A DNA stretch of 7,341 nt from an uncultured Planctomycetaceae bacterium (GCA_945957305.1 CAMFLN010000134.1:1-7341), one strand, 5' to 3'; counted from the first letter of the stretch, positions 1 to 6,155 are shown. The notes: generated by a model not told the origin, from the letters alone. Translations and numbers: made by a program.

Positions 1-429
1 CTTCCAACCTTTGCCGTCAGCGTAGTGCTTGTACATGTCGTACAAATCGCGGGCAAAGAGCCCCGCCTCATCGCCGCCGGTGCCGGCGCGAATTTCGAGC
101 ACGCAGCGCGTGCGGTTGGCGTCTTCGCCGCCGATGGTCATGTCGAGCAGTTCATCCCACAAGGCTTCGCGCTGTTCGACCAGCTCGGGCAGCTCGGCCT
201 CGGCCAGCTCGCGCATTTCGGCGTCGGCCCCAGTAGCCATTTCACGGGCCTCGGCGATCTGGACATTCAGCTCTTTGAACTTGCGATACTTGAGCGCGAC
301 CTTGGCCAGCGAGCCATGCTCGCGATAGACGGCGGCCATCTGCTGGCCATTGGCCTGGACTGCCGGGTCGAGCAGTTGCTTTTCCAGCTCTTCGAAGCGC
401 GCCAGTTTTTGGTCGAGTTGTTCCCGCAT
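1..429 (-). CDS. prfA: Peptide chain release factor 1 (RF1), N-terminal part, cut by window edge
   Basis: RF1 recognises UAA and UAG stop codons in the ribosomal A site and triggers peptide release. The 143 visible residues begin MREQLDQKLARFEELEKQLL, a charged helical N-terminal domain typical of class I release factors. They end in the PCRF domain, where the hallmark LEIRAGTGGDEAGLFARDLY is seen at about residues 109-128. The stop-codon recognition domain and the GGQ loop lie beyond position 1, so roughly 60% of the usual 350-360 residues is missing. The ATG at 429 gives the normal RF1 N-terminus; the ribosome binding site before it is weak (GGGTAAG). It lies 150 bases downstream of rpmE on the same strand, the rpmE-prfA order known in many bacteria. 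RF1 rather than RF2 is inferred from the N-terminus and the neighbour; the PxT versus SPF tripeptide that would settle it is outside the window. Confidence 0.95.
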   Translation of the reverse strand, partial: MREQLDQKLARFEELEKQLLDPAVQANGQQMAAVYREHGSLAKVALKYRKFKELNVQIAEAREMATGADAEMRELAEAELPELVEQREALWDELLDMTIGGEDANRTRCVLEIRAGTGGDEAGLFARDLYDMYKHYADGKGWK

Positions 430-579
430 CGTGACTTACCCGGAATGGATAGGGGGCCTGCGCAACCAATCGAGAGATCGCGGAAGCGCCACGAGCACGG
501 GCAGAAAGAATCGCCGGCGCGAACCAGCGCGCTCGGCGGAAAAGCTAACCAGTGCTGCGTCGCGCACAGCACGGGATTG

Positions 580-846
580 CTAGGTTTCGGCCGCGGGGGC
601 CTTGGCCGCCTTGCCACCCTTCTTGCCGCGTTCCACGCTGGCGTAACCGGTACCGGCAAACTTGTTCTTGAACTTCTCGATGCGGCCGGCGGCATCCACG
701 TACTTCAACTTGCCGGTGAAGAACGGGTGGCAGGCGCTGCAAATATCGACCTTCAGCTCTGGCTGCGTGCTGCGTGTTTCGAAAGTGTTGCCACAGCCGC
801 ACTTAACATGCGTCGCGACGTACTTGGGATGAATGTTCTTCTTCAT
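580..846 (-). CDS. rpmE: 50S ribosomal protein L31, zinc-binding type
   Basis: L31 is a small protein of the large ribosomal subunit that bridges to the 30S head. The 88-residue product starts [10 protein letters not shown], nearly identical to the classic L31 N-terminus, and keeps the family signature [12 protein letters not shown] at residues 35-46. Cysteines 16, 18, 36 and 39 (CxC and CxxC) give the full zinc site, so this is the zinc-containing C+ form rather than the zinc-independent paralogue induced by zinc limitation. The last 20 or so residues form a Lys/Ala-rich tail ([13 protein letters not shown]) beyond the usual end of about 70 residues. ATG 846 is chosen over an in-frame upstream start at 939 because it begins the conserved sequence and sits six bases after a good GAGGGAG ribosome binding site. 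prfA follows on the same strand. Confidence 0.97.
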   Translation of the reverse strand: MKKNIHPKYVATHVKCGCGNTFETRSTQPELKVDICSACHPFFTGKLKYVDAAGRIEKFKNKFAGTGYASVERGKKGGKAAKAPAAET

Positions 847-852
847 GATCCG

Positions 853-859
853 CTCCCTC
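853..859 (-). promoter_or_regulatory. Ribosome binding site of rpmE
   Basis: On the minus strand this reads GAGGGAG, six bases before the ATG at 846. It decides the start of rpmE against the longer in-frame reading that begins at 939. Confidence 0.75.
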
Positions 860-883
860 GCCCGCCCTGCGGGTCCCACACGC

Positions 884-911
884 AAAATAGCCAAGATGGT
901 AAGAGAGACAA
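884..911 (-). promoter_or_regulatory. Candidate sigma70-type promoter for rpmE-prfA
   Basis: On the minus strand TTGTCT (911-906; 4 of 6 to TTGACA) is followed after 16 bases by TATTTT (889-884; 4 of 6 to TATAAT). Transcription would start near 877, giving a leader of about 30 bases before rpmE. It lies in the 159-base gap after the upstream lipoprotein gene, so rpmE-prfA probably has its own promoter. This is a by-eye match only. Confidence 0.35.
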
Positions 912-990
912 GTTTACCGCCCGCGCGGCCGCTGGGCAAGGTGTGTCGAAGAACGCGTGTAAATGTGCAAATTCCGTGGGGAACTAGACG

Positions 991-1018
991 GCTATTCCCC
1001 CGCGGCTATTCCCCCGCG
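991..1018. repeat. Tandem 14-bp duplication across the lipoprotein gene's stop codon
   Basis: The 14-base unit GCTATTCCCCCGCG occurs twice head to tail, at 991-1004 and 1005-1018. The right copy contains the last codons and the TAG stop (1006-1008) of the minus-strand lipoprotein gene. The left copy repeats the same bases, including a second TAG triplet, just beyond the stop. Each copy contributes a CCGCGG palindrome. It looks like a small slippage duplication. Confidence 0.8.
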
Positions 1019-2676
1019 GCTTTTTCAGTGGTCGCCTTTTCGGCCGCGTCCTCCGCTGGCTTGGCCGTTCCCTCCAGCCCCCGGGCTCGCAGCAGGTTGC
1101 CATGCCGTTGGGCGGACAGGTCGGCGCGATAGAAGCGGATGGCCTCTTCCTTCTGTCCTAGGGCCTCGAGGGCGCGGCCCAGGTTGTAACGGGCGCCGGC
1201 TGACCAGGGTCCGTCGGGGAAAGCGGCCAGCGTCCGCGTTTGCAAATAATCGACCGCGGCCGGATAGTTGCCCCGCTCGAACGCGATCAGCCCCAGCCAG
1301 TAACTGGCGGTCTGCTTGGCCGTCTGCATCTGGGTCAAATCGAAATCAACCTTTTGCAGTGCATTGGCCGGCGCCTTTTCGCGGTACGACTTCATGTCCG
1401 CTTCCGAAGGTCGCGCCGATTGGTAGAGGGCATTCGCGCCGTTCTCCCCCTCGAAGCTCCCCAGCAGATGCAGTACGCGCGCCCGATACAGCACCGGACT
1501 GGGAAACTGAAACGCCGCCATCTCCAGTTGGGCCTTCTGTTGCGTCTCGCGATCCATTTTCATTACGTTCGACAGCCGCTCGTAAGGTAGCGGCCACGCC
1601 ACGACGCGCTCGACGTGCGGTTGCGATTTCACACGCTCGGCAAGTTCGGCCGGATGCGCCGTCAGGACCAGCGCCTCCTTGCCCGGCAACTCCGCTTCGA
1701 CCACTTGCATCCGATGCGAAACATAAACCGGTGACTCTTCGAGATAGATCGTCAGGTGGTCCAGATCCGCGGCATGCACCGGGTAGGGGCGTTGCTCGTC
1801 GATATCCAAGGCGCGCAACAGGCCGTCATCGGCGATCACGTCGTTGAGCGTGGCCACCGGCTTGCCGGCCGGGCCCGGGATGGGCAACCCGAGGCGTACA
1901 TCAAACAGGTATAACTCGCCGTCGTGAAAGAGCGCGGGGAGCCACAGTCGTGGCGCCGCGTCACCTTCCTTAGCCGGCATGGCCAGTTCGACGATGTCGA
2001 GCCCTTGCTGGCGCCCCAGCAGAGCGAAGATCCAGGCCCGATCGGCCAAAGTGCCGCGTCCTTGAATCAGGATCTCGCGCGGCAAGTGGGGGACAGTGAC
2101 ATTGTTGTCGCGCTCGATCTGAATATTGCGAACGACCCAATCAAACAAGTTCTGCGCGATCGCCAAGGGCTGATTGTCGTTACCGCGGGCGCGCTCGGCA
2201 ATTTCGCTGAGCCAGACAATCTGCTGCAGGTCGGTGCCGTCGCTGGCCGGAAAATTCAGCTCGCCTAATTTTCGCAAGACGGGCAGTTCGCGCAGCTCGT
2301 CCGGCAGCGTGGCCAGCAACGCATCGGGCTCCCACGGTTCGGAAGTCTGCTTCGCCTGCGACCATTGATTCAAACGGCCGACGACGGTCGCGAGCGAGTC
2401 GATCGTCTGATACTCCTCGGTATTGCGCAGCACCGAAAAGGCGTAGCTCAAATTCTGATCGTTCATCGAGGCGCGCGAATCCGACGAGCTGGCCGACTGC
2501 GTGCGCGGCGCGCGATTCGTATCCTGGCAGCCCACCAGAGAAGTGACGCAGACCATCACGAACGCCACAAGCGCCGTGGCCACGGCCGTTGATTGCGAAA
2601 TCGTGGCAGCGCGGCCCTTTGTGCGCAGCGAGCAACGTTCTTCAGGCAGGGGCGTGTTTGAGCAGTTTCGCAGCAC
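1006..2676 (-). CDS. Putative lipoprotein with transglutaminase-like region and TPR repeats
   Basis: Predicted 556-residue envelope lipoprotein of unknown function. A hydrophobic segment at about residues 31-49 ends in the lipobox LVGC, with Cys50 as the expected lipidation site, followed by a Ser-rich linker. Residues of about 170-265 resemble a transglutaminase-like core (LFDWVVRNIQI, then GRGTLADRAWIFALLGRQQG and LPALFHDGELYLFDVRLGLP). However, the place where active family members carry the catalytic Cys in a GxGxCxD-type motif reads GRGTLAD, so it is probably not an active enzyme. Residues of about 455-535 fit one or two TPR units (ASYWLGLIAFERGNYPAAVDYL; ARYNLGRALEALGQKEEAIRFY), suggesting protein binding. 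The C-terminal 20 residues are Ala/Lys/Glu-rich. The start is GTG 2676: it overlaps the kdsA stop by one base (TAGTG) and has AGAGAGG five bases upstream, indicating coupled translation. The domain assignment is by pattern only. Confidence 0.85.
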   Translation of the reverse strand: MLRNCSNTPLPEERCSLRTKGRAATISQSTAVATALVAFVMVCVTSLVGCQDTNRAPRTQSASSSDSRASMNDQNLSYAFSVLRNTEEYQTIDSLATVVGRLNQWSQAKQTSEPWEPDALLATLPDELRELPVLRKLGELNFPASDGTDLQQIVWLSEIAERARGNDNQPLAIAQNLFDWVVRNIQIERDNNVTVPHLPREILIQGRGTLADRAWIFALLGRQQGLDIVELAMPAKEGDAAPRLWLPALFHDGELYLFDVRLGLPIPGPAGKPVATLNDVIADDGLLRALDIDEQRPYPVHAADLDHLTIYLEESPVYVSHRMQVVEAELPGKEALVLTAHPAELAERVKSQPHVERVVAWPLPYERLSNVMKMDRETQQKAQLEMAAFQFPSPVLYRARVLHLLGSFEGENGANALYQSARPSEADMKSYREKAPANALQKVDFDLTQMQTAKQTASYWLGLIAFERGNYPAAVDYLQTRTLAAFPDGPWSAGARYNLGRALEALGQKEEAIRFYRADLSAQRHGNLLRARGLEGTAKPAEDAAEKATTEKAAGE

Positions 2677-3503
2677 TAAAACCTCTCTACAACCGCGCGA
2701 ATATCGAGCAGGCGTCCGATGAGCGCCGGAAATTCGTCGAGCGGAATCATGTTCGGGCCGTCGCTGGGCGAGCTATCAGGATTCGGATGGGTTTCAAAAA
2801 ACAGCCCGTCGACGCCGACAGCCGTCGCGGCGCGGGCCAGCGGTTCGACCATCGCGCGATTGCCCCCCGTCGCGGCGCCAAGTCCGCCAGGCTCCTGCAC
2901 GCTGTGTGTGGCGTCGAAGATGACGGGCGTTCCTAGCGATCGCATTTGCGGCAGCGCGCGCATGTCGTTCACCAGCCGACCGTAACCGAAAAACGTCCCG
3001 CGCTCGCACAGCAGAATGTTCGGGCAGCCTGCTTGTTCGAGCTTGGTCACGACGTGGCGCATATCCCAAGGAGCCATGAACTGCCCCTTCTTCACGTTCA
3101 CAGCCCGGCCCGTTTGGGCGGCGGCCACGAGTAAATCAGTCTGCCGCGCGAGGAATGCCGGGATCTGCAACAGGTCGCAAACCTGCGCGGCCGGTGCGGC
3201 TTGCCACGATTCGTGAATGTCGGTCGTCACGGGCAGTCCGGTCACTTCGCGGACTCGCGACAGTACGGCCAGCCCCCCTTCGAGCCCCAGACCGCGAAAG
3301 GCGCCACCGCTGGTCCGGTTGGCCTTGTCGAACGAGGCCTTGAAGACGAGCTGGATCGGCAGTTCGCGCCGCAGCCGGTCCAGTTCCTGGGCGATCGACA
3401 GCGTCAGTTCTTCGTTTTCAATGACACAAGGACCCGCGATCACCAGCAGCGGCTGGCCGACGCCGCAAGTGTAGGGTCCGATCCGGGCGGGGTTAGCGGG
3501 CAC
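2676..3503 (-). CDS. kdsA: 3-deoxy-D-manno-octulosonate 8-phosphate synthase, metal-dependent class
   Basis: KdsA condenses phosphoenolpyruvate with D-arabinose 5-phosphate to give KDO 8-phosphate, the first committed step to the KDO of LPS, in the cytoplasm. The product carries the family blocks [74 protein letters not shown] and [15 protein letters not shown]. The four metal ligands known from the Aquifex enzyme appear to be present as Cys26, His200, Glu237 and Asp248 (counting from GTG 3503). The E. coli-type enzyme has Asn in place of that Cys, so this should be the metal-dependent class. GTG 3503 gives 275 residues, the usual length, and has AGGA nine bases upstream. An in-frame ATG at 3572 would add 23 residues unlike the family and lacks a clear ribosome binding site. 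The stop overlaps the following lipoprotein gene. The enzyme is certain; the start is less so. Confidence 0.95.
   Translation of the reverse strand: MPANPARIGPYTCGVGQPLLVIAGPCVIENEELTLSIAQELDRLRRELPIQLVFKASFDKANRTSGGAFRGLGLEGGLAVLSRVREVTGLPVTTDIHESWQAAPAAQVCDLLQIPAFLARQTDLLVAAAQTGRAVNVKKGQFMAPWDMRHVVTKLEQAGCPNILLCERGTFFGYGRLVNDMRALPQMRSLGTPVIFDATHSVQEPGGLGAATGGNRAMVEPLARAATAVGVDGLFFETHPNPDSSPSDGPNMIPLDEFPALIGRLLDIRAVVERF
2682..2688 (-). promoter_or_regulatory. Ribosome binding site of the lipoprotein gene, inside the end of kdsA
   Basis: The minus strand reads AGAGAGG, then five bases (TTTTA), then the GTG start at 2676. It lies within the last codons of kdsA, so ribosomes ending on kdsA can restart directly on the lipoprotein gene. 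It supports the non-ATG start. Confidence 0.75.
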
Positions 3504-3512
3504 AGGTCGCGT

Positions 3513-3516
3513 TCCT
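3513..3516 (-). promoter_or_regulatory. Ribosome binding site supporting the GTG start of kdsA
   Basis: The minus strand reads AGGA nine bases before GTG 3503. No comparable site precedes the alternative ATG at 3572 (CGGAATGGC before it). With the family's usual length, this favours the shorter KdsA. Confidence 0.45.
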
Positions 3517-3558
3517 AAACCAGAGAGGGGTCGAGCGGGGCCAGCTCGGACGAGCGAT

Positions 3559-3600
3559 GCACCGTGCGGCATGCCATTCCGGCCGGCCGGTGCCCGGAAT
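3559..3600 (-). promoter_or_regulatory. Leader hairpin of kdsA, with possible pseudoknot
   Basis: ATTCCGG (3600-3594) and CCGGAAT (3582-3576) form a perfect 7-bp stem with an 11-base loop. The first loop bases, GCACCG (3593-3588), are perfectly complementary to CGGTGC (3564-3559) just downstream, which would make an H-type pseudoknot. The structure lies a few bases after the predicted transcription start and covers the alternative ATG at 3572. Short GC-rich complements arise by chance easily, so a function is only a suggestion. Confidence 0.3.
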
Positions 3601-3614
3601 CCGCAAAGCGAATC

Positions 3615-3642
3615 ATTCTACTGATAGGCGCAGGACCGACAA
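3615..3642 (-). promoter_or_regulatory. Candidate sigma70-type promoter for kdsA and the lipoprotein gene
   Basis: On the minus strand TTGTCG (3642-3637; 4 of 6 to TTGACA) is separated by 16 bases from TAGAAT (3620-3615; 5 of 6 to TATAAT). Transcription would start near 3608, about 105 bases before GTG 3503. It is the best such match I found in the sequence just upstream of kdsA. Confidence 0.4.
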
Positions 3643-3772
3643 AGCCAACCGCTGCCTGCTGTTGCTACGCAAGCGCCCCGGCGCCGGTTTGCAGCCCACC
3701 CCCGGAGTTGACGATCGCCGGATCGACAGCAATTGTTGCTTGGTCTTCCCAGCTTCGCGCGTTAGGTGCACG

Positions 3773-3787
3773 GTATCAAATTGATAC
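3773..3787. repeat. Operator-like palindrome GTATCAA-A-TTGATAC
   Basis: A perfect inverted repeat with 7-bp arms around a single central A. It lies about 130 bases upstream of the kdsA promoter candidate. A second dyad with the same GATAC/GTATC half-words occurs at 3860-3879. Such sites often bind dimeric repressors, but no regulator gene is in the window. Confidence 0.35.
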
Positions 3788-3859
3788 AGGCAGGTTCCAA
3801 AACGTCCAACCCTAGCCCACGATGAGAAAGCGCCGCAAATCGCGACACTAGGCATGGTC

Positions 3860-3879
3860 GATACGTCTTGGTTCGTATC
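3860..3879. repeat. Second dyad, GATACG-N8-CGTATC
   Basis: Perfect 6-bp arms (3860-3865 and 3874-3879) with an 8-base spacer. It uses the same GATAC/GTATC words as the palindrome at 3773-3787, 72 bases away from its edge. The shared words are visible; a common binding factor is only inferred. Confidence 0.3.
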
Positions 3880-4035
3880 ACACCAACGGGGGTCGTGCGG
3901 TCTCACACCGCCGCGGCGCCAAAATTTTCAAAAATCCCTAAATCGTTTCGGCCACTTGGCTAACGCGAGTAGCCCGGGGGTGCATGCCCGCACGGGGAGC
4001 CATATCGGCACGCCCGATGCTTATAGGGAGAGGCA

Positions 4036-4175
4036 GAACTGAGCCCTCGGGGTGCAGTTCCTAAATGAGACTGGCCCGCGGGGCCTCTGACGACTACCGG
4101 CAGGATGGTTGACTTGCCCCTGGCCATCCGGCAATGCCATTGTGGATGTGGCGCGTCAGAGGCCCCCGTTTTTTT
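4036..4175 (+). ncRNA. Candidate structured RNA ending in a terminator-like stem and T7 run
   Basis: Two strong secondary structures follow each other. First, 4036-4060 folds into GAACTG/CAGTTC plus GCCC/GGGT, separated by one A-G mismatch and capped by a TCG loop. Second, GGGGCCTCTGACG (4080-4092) pairs perfectly over 13 bp with 4154-4166. That stem encloses 61 bases which can form two inner hairpins (GGATGG 4103-4108 with CCATCC 4124-4129; GCCAT 4136-4140 with GTGGC 4148-4152), a three-way junction. Seven T follow at 4169-4175, as in an intrinsic terminator, which sets the plus strand and the 3' end. I compared it by eye with SRP RNA, tmRNA, RNase P RNA, 6S and common riboswitch cores and recognised none. 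The 5' end is uncertain and no clear promoter was found. It could instead be a mobile-element remnant. Confidence 0.35.
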
Positions 4176-4203
4176 GCCCAGTGGGATATTTACCCCCACG
4201 GGC
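4176..4203. repeat. Hairpin directly after the T7 run
   Basis: GCCC (4176-4179) pairs with GGGC (4200-4203), and GTGGG (4181-4185) with CCCAC (4195-4199). One A is bulged and the loop has nine bases. It abuts the T-run of the preceding structure, so the two hairpins may belong to one element. It has no T-run of its own on either strand. Confidence 0.4.
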
Positions 4204-4727
4204 CAGTAAAAGTTTCGCTCAATCTCGCCCAGCATAGCCAGATTCTCTGGGCGGGTCGCGGCTAAAATTCTCGCAGCCCGCGCTTTCTGCCGGCCGCCAT
4301 TCCTTCGCCGCCCTCCTTTCGTCGTAGATTCTGCAGCCCCGAGTTCCTTGCTACGGGTGTGACTCATCGGCCGTTTTGCACGACGTTTGACGGCTCTTCG
4401 ACCCCGTTCAGTTCCACGGTCTCGCACTGCATCGCAAAGGCTCTCGGGCGTTTTCAGCGGCCTGTCGGCATTTGGCACCTCGACCGTCTCAGGGACGGCC
4501 ATCGAGGCTGGCACTCGAACGTAAAACAACGAGTTCGCCCTGGCCCCAATCTTGGAATCGGCATGGTCGCCACGGCCCAAGTGAATCGGCCAGCGGTCGC
4601 GAAAGCCGCTTGCGGTGGGTTTGATCGGCTTGACGACGGACCGGCCATTCCGTAGTTTCGAGGGCTTGCCCGAGTGCGGCGGGGAGCGCGGTATCAACAC
4701 GAGCCCCGATCGCCAACGAGGGCGAAA

Positions 4728-4801
4728 GCCAGCGTAGCTTCAATTGGCAGAGCACCGCATTCGTAATGCGGGGGTTAAGGGTTCGACTCCCTTCGCTGGC
4801 T
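4728..4801 (+). tRNA. tRNA-Thr, anticodon CGU
   Basis: A full cloverleaf can be drawn. The acceptor stem is GCCAGCG (4728-4734) with CGCTGGC (4794-4800) and discriminator T 4801. The D arm has GCT/AGC pairing and a TTGG-containing loop. The anticodon stem is CCGCA/TGCGG (4755-4759 and 4767-4771) with loop TTCGTAA, giving anticodon CGT at 4762-4764, which reads ACG threonine codons. A 5-base variable loop and a T arm AAGGG/CCCTT with loop TTCGACT complete it. CCA is not encoded (CTT follows), so it must be added by CCA-adding enzyme. It is the only plus-strand gene I can support with confidence in the window and is followed by its own terminator. Confidence 0.97.
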
Positions 4802-4809
4802 CTTCACGC

Positions 4810-4846
4810 GGCTCATCACAAATTGTTTGTGGTGAGCCTTGTTCTT
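4810..4846 (+). terminator. Intrinsic terminator of tRNA-Thr
   Basis: GGCTCATCACAAA (4810-4822) pairs with TTTGTGGTGAGCC (4826-4838) over 13 positions with one G-U, a 3-base loop and a following T-rich TTGTTCTT tract. It lies eight bases after the tRNA. The minus-strand reading lacks a T-run, so it is a weaker terminator for the convergent gene ending at 4898. Confidence 0.75.
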
Positions 4847-4897
4847 CCCCGAGCTCGCCATCAGGCGCGGGTATCGGGCATTTCTCCAAGCCCACGT

Positions 4898-6121
4898 TCA
4901 CGGCGCTGGCACTGTCGGCAACACGCTCAGTGGCACCCGAATGAAGCGCGGGCGGTAGATGCCGGCGTTGGTTGCCGATTCGCCGAAGTCGAAGGAATTC
5001 ACCACGTAGCTCACCAGCAACTCGTCCGGCTTGCTCAACTCGGGATGCGCCTTGGCCGCGTATGTGAAGTGCTTTTTGTCCCTGTCGATGTGGGGGACCT
5101 GGTAAATCGGTCGCGCGGACGACCACGGACCATGCATCGCCGGCGCGGTGCGGGCCATGATGCGCGTACCGAAAAAAGGCTCGCTATGGATCAAGACCCA
5201 GACTTTTTTTCCGGCAATTGTGCGGGGCGTGACGGAAAACTCGGTGGTCAAAAACGTCGCCAGCGCCGCCGCGTCGCGCAGGTTTTCCGACCAACCGTCG
5301 GCGGTGCGAAATTTCCACCGTGCTACGTCTTCCACTTTACCGGCCGGAGCCATGGCCAGCACCAGCTCGTTCGCGGCTTTCTGCGGTAGCCGGCAACCAA
5401 AGATGTACAGTACGGGCTTGCCGTCAGGACCAGCATCGAGCAACACTTCCGATCCCCACAGAATCTCCGTCGTTGGCGTCGTATCGTCTCGATCGCGCGT
5501 CGAAAAGGAATCGGGTATCGCATACTGCCGCGGTTGCCAGGCGGACCAGTCATCGCCCGGGTTGTCGACGATGGCCAGCGCATTGCCGGCGGTGCGAAAA
5601 CCGAGGCCGTTGTCCAGCGCACGCGCGGTGCGCCACAAGAACATCACCAACCGGTCGCGACCCTCTGCATCCGGCGCGAGTGTGGCATCGGCCAACCAGT
5701 ACCAATCGCCATGCTGTGCGCGTCCGGCGGTCAGCTTTCGGTCAGGTTCGATCCAGGCCTTCGGCCGCTGTGCATCTTCCATCGCCCCCCAGCGGAACCT
5801 GACCGACTCGGGTTCTGGAGGCGTGCCATCCTGTGACAACGCGTGACGCGCGAGCGTGTTGTTGACCATGCGCACCCCCTTCTGGCGGCGACCATCGCGC
5901 ACCTGCCCCAGAAAGGTGTCGGCAAACATCCACAGCACATCACCGCCGGGCAAGGGAGTCGAATAGATGGCGTCGCCACCGATCCAGCCGTCGGTCCGAT
6001 CAAAGACCGCTTCCCACGGCGCGTCTACAGTGACCGTCGGCGGCTTTTCTTCCGCTGCCGCGTGGCGCAGGGTAATGAAGCAGCAAGCGGCAAAACAAAC
6101 GCTGCCTATCAGACGGCTCAT
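4898..6121 (-). CDS. Secreted DUF4185/DUF5005-like beta-propeller protein
   Basis: A 407-residue exported protein of unknown function. A signal peptide is visible: MSRLIG, then a hydrophobic run of about 12 residues, with likely cleavage after HAAA near residue 23. The mature part has features I associate with the DUF4185/DUF5005 five-bladed propeller group, relatives of glycoside hydrolase folds. These are VLWMFADTFLG at about 62-72, VNNTLA at about 86-91, a YWLADATL segment near 141-148, and the C-terminal ELLVSYVVNS...GIYRPRFIRVPL. Tryptophan- and aspartate-rich blade edges recur through the chain. A role on polysaccharides is possible, but the catalytic residues cannot be named. An in-frame GTG at 6133 would add four residues; ATG 6121 is preferred, though neither has a strong ribosome binding site. 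It follows the sulfite oxidase-like gene by 34 bases, which suggests co-transcription, and converges on tRNA-Thr. Confidence 0.85.
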   Translation of the reverse strand: MSRLIGSVCFAACCFITLRHAAAEEKPPTVTVDAPWEAVFDRTDGWIGGDAIYSTPLPGGDVLWMFADTFLGQVRDGRRQKGVRMVNNTLARHALSQDGTPPEPESVRFRWGAMEDAQRPKAWIEPDRKLTAGRAQHGDWYWLADATLAPDAEGRDRLVMFLWRTARALDNGLGFRTAGNALAIVDNPGDDWSAWQPRQYAIPDSFSTRDRDDTTPTTEILWGSEVLLDAGPDGKPVLYIFGCRLPQKAANELVLAMAPAGKVEDVARWKFRTADGWSENLRDAAALATFLTTEFSVTPRTIAGKKVWVLIHSEPFFGTRIMARTAPAMHGPWSSARPIYQVPHIDRDKKHFTYAAKAHPELSKPDELLVSYVVNSFDFGESATNAGIYRPRFIRVPLSVLPTVPAP

Positions 6122-6155
6122 CTCGCTGCCCACAGAAAGAAAATGCGCGAGCCTG

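Larger units (their letters stand above)
3643..4727. other. Gene-poor region of about 1.1 kb with several strong hairpins
   Basis: I find no convincing protein gene here. The longest open frame (minus, 4700-3960, 246 codons, GTG start) encodes a low-complexity Arg-rich product with no recognisable motif and no ribosome binding site, and it runs through strong hairpins. What the region does hold: GTATC/GATAC palindromes (3773-3787 and 3860-3879); an AT-rich patch near 3920-3945; hairpins at 4004-4018, 4036-4060 and 4176-4203; a 13-bp stem plus T-run (4080-4175); and a hairpin at 4478-4507, whose arms CCTCGA/TCGAGG and CCGTC/GACGG are joined by a 3-base bulge. It ends at the tRNA-Thr gene. By eye it is somewhat less GC-rich than the flanking genes, notably at 4190-4350. 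Confidence 0.6.

Noticed and set aside
25..987. 320-codon open frame on the plus strand
   Set aside because: It is antisense to both prfA and rpmE, which are certain from their conserved motifs, so it is a codon-bias shadow.
1000..1019. CCGCGG hairpin followed by CTTTTTC on the plus strand, terminator-like
   Set aside because: It is a by-product of the 14-bp duplication, and there is no plus-strand gene upstream. On the minus strand, where the genes are, no T-run follows.
963..1847. 294-codon open frame on the plus strand
   Set aside because: Pro/Arg/Ser-rich translation lying opposite the lipoprotein gene, which has a lipobox, a good ribosome binding site and TPR motifs.
3613..3906. 97-codon open frame on the minus strand upstream of kdsA
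   Set aside because: No recognisable motif or ribosome binding site, and it overlaps the kdsA promoter candidate and the GTATC palindromes.
4080..4175. SRP RNA, tmRNA, RNase P RNA or a common riboswitch
   Set aside because: None of their conserved cores that I know (for example the SRP GGAA-loop region, the tmRNA TTCGAC-type 3' end or the RNase P P4 strands) could be found on either strand.
3960..4700. 246-codon open frame on the minus strand (GTG start) in the gene-poor region
   Set aside because: The product is Arg-rich and low in hydrophobic structure with no recognisable motif. There is no ribosome binding site, and the frame passes through several strong hairpins. In GC-rich DNA such frames arise by chance. 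It would be revived by conserved homologues.
4766..5389. 207-codon open frame on the plus strand, starting inside tRNA-Thr
   Set aside because: It begins within the tRNA, runs through its terminator and lies opposite the propeller gene.
6122..6133. GTG 6133 as the start of the propeller protein
   Set aside because: It adds only MGSE before the signal peptide and has no ribosome binding site; ATG 6121 gives a normal signal peptide. The evidence is not decisive.
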